Program-made: the position numbers and the translations under genes
Notes under the pieces: model-generated
Seen by the model: only the letters and a program-made list of their open reading frames with translations
Databases searched by the model: none
What the model was told of the DNA's origin: nothing
NCBI GenBank assembly: GCA_003833135.1
Contig: QZLH01000574.1
Coordinates: 9,080-73,079 of the forward strand
DNA length: 64,000 nucleotides
Source: Oehlia diaphana
Lineage: Eukaryota; Glomeromycota; Glomeromycetes; Glomerales; Glomeraceae
Direction: 5' to 3'
In this document: positions 59,860 through 64,000 of the stretch, one piece after another
Position numbering within the stretch: position 1 is the stretch's first letter
Layout of the letters: each line of letters begins with the position of its first letter

Positions 59860-61783
59860 ATGCCACCTTCTACTTACTCTTGTAGCTCTGAACAAACGGA
59901 GAATCAAGCTAATGGTACTAAACAGAATCAACCAAAAGTAAAAAGCGTAGCCGAACTGGTCAGTATAGATTTCGAAAAGTATGAACGCAAAATAAAAAAC
60001 GCAAAAGTTAGGGCTCGGTCAGGTCTGTCATCATGAATCTAGATCATTGACTTTTTTAGCAACCAATATTATTTTTCATAAATACCAAATTTTATGCATA
60101 AAAACAGAAATTATGTAAAGAAATACTAAAGTTTTTTTGTTATACAACCACAGAATTGGACATTTTCGAATGGTCAAAACATGGTTACGCTAAAAGTAAT
60201 TATTGGATACCACCATTCGCGGACAAAGTTCCTCGGATTGAAGAATCAAAAGTTTCTCGAGAAGAATTTATTGAGAAATATGAAGCTCCCGGTTTACCAG
60301 TTGTCATTACTGGATGTACAAAAGGCTGGCCAGCAGAGGTTAAGTGGAATAGGGAGGTTAGAACTGAAATTCTTTCCTATTTATAAGAAACCTATTTCCC
60401 TGGATAATTATTGAACTATATAGTTAATGCTTTTTTTTAAAAGACACTTCTTAAAAAATTTGAAGCTTACAGATTTAAAGTCGGTGAAGATGATAATGGG
60501 AATCCTGTTCGAATGCAATTCAAATATTACTTACATTATTTAGAAAATGAAGCTATTAGGGACGATAGTCCTTTATATATTTTTGATTCTTCTTTTGGCA
60601 AGCTGAAAAAGTCATCGCAATCGGTTGCAAAAAAAGACGAACCCTCTGAGATCCAAGACAAACCTTTCGAAGTACCAAAGAAACAGTATCGTCGTCCATG
60701 CTTGTTGAGAGATTATAAACCTCCCAAATATTTTGACGATGATCTTTTTCGTTTTACGGGTGAAAAACGTCCACCCTATCGTTGGTTCGTTCTTGGCGGC
60801 GAAAGAAGTGGTACTGGGTAAATATAATTTGTCCTATTTTTCAAATATTTGAAATATTTATACTATTAAATTGTTTCCTTTTTCTCAGGATGCATTTTGA
60901 TCCATTGGGTACTTCTGCTTGGAATACTTTATTAGTTGGTCATAAGAGATGGTGTCTTTTTCCACCTTCAACTCCTCGTAAAATAATTGATCCAAAAATG
61001 CAAGGTTTAGATCACGAGGCTGTGTCATGGTTTACTCATGTATTTCCTATTTTAGTTAAAGGTCATAACGGCCAAGAGGAAAGTTATGCTGAAAAATTTG
61101 GAATGATTCAGGTGTTGCAAAAACCCGGTGAAACAATGTTTGTACCAGGAGGATGGCATCACGTGGTCATGAATCTAGGTAAGTTTGGTTAAATTAATTT
61201 TTTTAGTGTAGGATACTTCTCTATACTAATTTACTTCATTTATGAACTAGATTTTACGATAGCTGTCACTCAGAATTTTTGTTCGCCAACTTCAATTGAG
61301 CACGTTTGGTTACGTACAAGGAATGCTCGTCCAAAACTTGCACAAAAACTTTTAACTAAACTTACTAAATTATCTAATGTTGGAGGTAAGAGACATGACA
61401 AGGAATTCTATATAGATCTGGCGAATAAAATCAAACTTTTAGATACAGTTCCTGCATTCTTTGAAAGTAGTACTAGTAGTAGCAGCAGTTCTTCATCTAG
61501 TTCTAGCAATAGTTCGTTTGATGATTATGAATTGGAAGTGAGTGAAACTCAGAGTGAGACAGAAGGTAGTGATGGAGAATGTCATTGTTATAATTGTAAG
61601 ATGAAAAGGAAAAGAAAGATCAGAAAAGAAAAACCTGAAAAAATTAAACAGAGAGAGGAACATGTAAGACAAAAGATAGAAGGGCAACAAACCATCAGAA
61701 TTATTGGAAATAAAGGGAAAAGAAACCATGATAGAATTATGAATGAAGATGTAAGAGATAAGAAAAAAAGAAAAGGAATATAA
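59860..61783 (+). CDS. JMJD6-type JmjC-domain oxygenase, five exons
   Basis: Exons are 59860-60022, 60154-60356, 60444-60817, 60889-61178 and 61251-61783, giving about 520 residues. JMJD6 proteins are nuclear Fe(II)/2-oxoglutarate oxygenases, best known as lysyl hydroxylases of splicing and chromatin proteins. Family sequence runs from [20 protein letters not shown] through [48 protein letters not shown] and [15 protein letters not shown] to [20 protein letters not shown] and ITQNF-type AVTQNFCS. The metal ligands H249, D251 and H338 are present. Compared with human JMJD6 there are about 40 extra residues between FDSSFGK and the [11 protein letters not shown] segment, and a long C-terminal tail with a poly-Ser run, an acidic patch, a CHCYNC motif and Lys/Arg-rich, probably nuclear-targeting, sequence. 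The first ATG was chosen because it is in phase with exon 2. Confidence 0.93.
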
Positions 61784-63416
61784 TTTTTATTATAATAGAA
61801 TAACAATAACAACAATAATGTTAGTTTTTAGTTTGCTTTTTTTTAGCTATATACAATGATAATATTAGAATAATTAAATGATAATGCTAGAGTAATTCAA
61901 TGTACATCAGATATATAAAAAATTAAATAATAAAGTATTGCAATTAATTTTGAAAGGATTAAATTTAAAGAATTGTATCAGTATATTTTGACATATTACT
62001 ATATTTATTTATCTCTGATATTAGTTATTGATAGAATATATATGTATATATAATCATCAATTTGCAAAAAAATTATACAGCTGTTGTAAACAATTTTTTC
62101 CGTCAAACGGGTACTTTACTATTATTACGTGAATTTTATAACTTATAATTATTACGCCAGTGAGATGGCCTCTCTTTACAATTCTACTGGTAATTTTTTT
62201 ATTTCCTGTGCTATGACTGTCTATATCAAAGAATTTTTTCAATTATACTGGATCGTATTTTTATTAACTTTGCACAAAGAAAGTGGATGACCTATATGTG
62301 ACTTTTAAATGACATTGTGCTAGAGTATAAGGTAGAATAAAGTAGAATTTTATATATCCTCTCCTTGATGAGCGCTGCCATTGACAAATCTATAAAATGG
62401 AATTCAAAACTCTGGTATAGATTTCTTCCTCGTAATATGTGATTGGAAGCCTGGATTGTGCATTTTCTTGTAAGGATGATATTGTATTAAGAGAGTAATT
62501 AATGTCATAACTAATGACGCTGAGTAAAACTGCTTTCATAATCCGAAAATTTCGACAAACATGTTCAACTCTTATAAATTAGCCTGTTGTCCGAAAGTTT
62601 GTTGATTTTTTTGCGTGTGAGAAATAAACTTAAAAGTTTGGTAGATTACGCATGAAATATATTATACATCACATATTTTATTTGAAAATTTATTTTGCAA
62701 TCCCAGCTATTTGATTGTGTGCCAGATCTTTAAATATTTTAAAATGAACAAATTTTTCGTTTGAATTATACACAAAAAATTTTTAAGACTTTGTAAAATC
62801 AATAAGTTATACTTAAATGATTTCAGGTAAATTTCGTTATGTTTCATTTTCTTACAATTTTACATTCTTTGATTTTGAATTCAGAAGTAAATCCAAACTT
62901 CTATTGTATTGTTATCCTCTTCATCAACAACGCTCACCTTGGTTTTTTTTGAATCATCATTTGCTATGAAGTTTCTGACTAAGGATTTTATTTGCAAATC
63001 ATGAAAGAAATATCTGAAAATGTGGTGGAAGAATTTGAAATAACCATTTGAATCTACAATCCAAAAATTTATTTGAAAGATTATATTAACTTGAAGTATT
63101 AAATTATTAACAAATTTCTGTAGTGCTTGAATAAAATAATTCGCTTACATAAATTATAATTAAAACAATACATATATTTAAATATTAGTTATATTAAATT
63201 TTTATGTAAAGGCAATAATATAATAATAATCTTAAATTCGTTCTTATTATTTTTTCCACTCAACACTTTATAAACTAATTACAATATTTATAAATAACAC
63301 GTTTATCTATAATACAAAAGTAATAAAAATGTTGTTAATGTATTAGCTCTATCGTTTCATATCTTATTATTAACGCAGACTAACATAATTCTATTATATT
63401 TCTATATTACAAAAAA
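61784..63416. other. Intergenic (3' to 3' of JmjC gene and downstream gene)
   Basis: AT-rich. AATAAA at 61929-61934, about 145 bases past the JmjC stop, is a possible polyadenylation signal. No gene is supported. The 61-codon minus frame near 62057 is not coding-like. Confidence 0.4.
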
Positions 63417-64000
63417 TTAAAGAACAAGAGGAACTTCTGAAATTGTACTTCTTCCAATACCTCTACCACTTTCCAATCCACAATCACTTCCAGCGCGACT
63501 TGTAAAACTTTTTAAACTTGTTGAACTTGAAACGGGGGTGAGAAAGATTCTTGCAGCATTGGATGAAGTAGTAATGGAATTTCTCCTTTTATTATAGGAT
63601 GATGTAGAAGGCGAACTATAATGACTATGACTTTTATAATTATGCAAAGGAGGGCAAAGTTCAGATAAAGTTAAATGATTTCCAAAAGGAAGATAACATG
63701 TATCATAATGATTTTCGCCAGTAATTATAGAGGCTAAACCAGTATTATGACTTGATGATGTAAATGCTAAATTCGCAAAATCGTTAGGAACTGAATCTGT
63801 ATCATCTGATATAATGATATTGTTTGTTAAACGACGAAAAGTTGTCCAAACTGTAGATAAAATTGAATTTTTATCTGACTGCGAAGGGGTTTGTTGTTGT
63901 TTTTGATGATCGACACTAAACAAAACAAAAATGAGTACATGAATGCGCTTTTGTTTAAACCCTCATTTGACAATTAATATACCTATTGACATTTTCGGTT
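63417..64000 (-). CDS. Serine-rich protein, C-terminal part (gene runs off the window)
   Basis: The last exon is 63915-63417. An upstream exon ends at 63983 with a clean GT-AG intron between (donor GTATAT, acceptor TTGTTTAG). The joint reads TENVNS-VDHQKQQQ in phase. About 165 C-terminal residues are visible: STVWTTFRRLTNNI, an acidic stretch (SDDTDSV), a long Ser/Thr/Tyr/Asn-rich region (SHSHYSSPSTSSYNKRRNS) and an end LESGRGIGRSTISEVPLVL. Much of it looks disordered and phosphorylatable (for example KRRNSIT). There is no recognised domain here, and the diagnostic part may lie beyond the window edge. The 5' end is missing, so no name is given. Confidence 0.7.

Noticed and set aside
61493..61815. 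Phe/Leu-rich minus frames opposite the JmjC gene tail
   Set aside because: Antisense of the Ser-rich and Lys-rich JmjC C-terminal coding sequence.
1..64000. CRISPR arrays, operons or bacterial features
   Set aside because: No regularly spaced direct repeats with unique spacers; the genes have spliceosomal introns and no ribosome-binding sites, so the DNA is eukaryotic.

Overview
This is nuclear DNA of a very AT-rich fungus. The best fit is an arbuscular mycorrhizal fungus of the Rhizophagus (Glomeromycotina) type. The evidence is: a chitin synthase gene with small spliceosomal introns; an HMG-box protein of the MATA-HMG kind; a decayed protein kinase of the type hugely expanded in Rhizophagus; long A and T runs; and abundant short inverted-repeat elements. 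No sequence search was possible, so the organism call is an inference.

The window has two compartments. From 1 to about 48,000 it is gene-poor and repeat-rich. It holds two paralogous four-helix membrane protein genes (2795-3679 plus; 7875-8713 minus), three scattered members of a small basic protein family ending near an F-[FY]-N-G motif (5628, 14407, 21824), a kinase pseudogene split by a nest of inverted-repeat elements (24651-27410), an HMG-box gene (30680-31345 minus), a broken cysteine-rich secreted protein gene (41165-41467 minus) and a polytopic membrane protein gene (42638-43582). At least ten candidate non-autonomous DNA transposons with recognisable terminal inverted repeats lie between them. 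A 595-base assembly gap (46939-47533) sits in homopolymer DNA.

From about 48,000 to 64,000 the window is gene-dense and mostly conserved. It holds an unnamed three-exon gene (48074-49191 minus), a CUE-domain plus PPxY adaptor-like protein (51809-53053), a five-exon chitin synthase (54417-57448), a VTA1/LIP5 ESCRT cofactor (57797-59485 minus), a JMJD6-type JmjC oxygenase (59860-61783) and the 3' part of a serine-rich protein (63417-64000 minus). The chitin synthase and VTA1 genes are convergent, and VTA1 and the JmjC gene are divergent across about 370 bases. There are no operons. Three neighbours touch membrane traffic or the cell surface (CUE/PPxY protein, chitin synthase, VTA1), but nothing in the sequence shows they are co-regulated.

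The most unusual content is the lineage-specific material: the small F-[FY]-N-G family with shared motif spacing, the tetraspan paralogue pair that differs by one intron, and the dense, nested short inverted-repeat elements that share words such as TCATACGCAGTC and GGCCGGAATTA. Exon coordinates come from reading splice sites and frames by eye.
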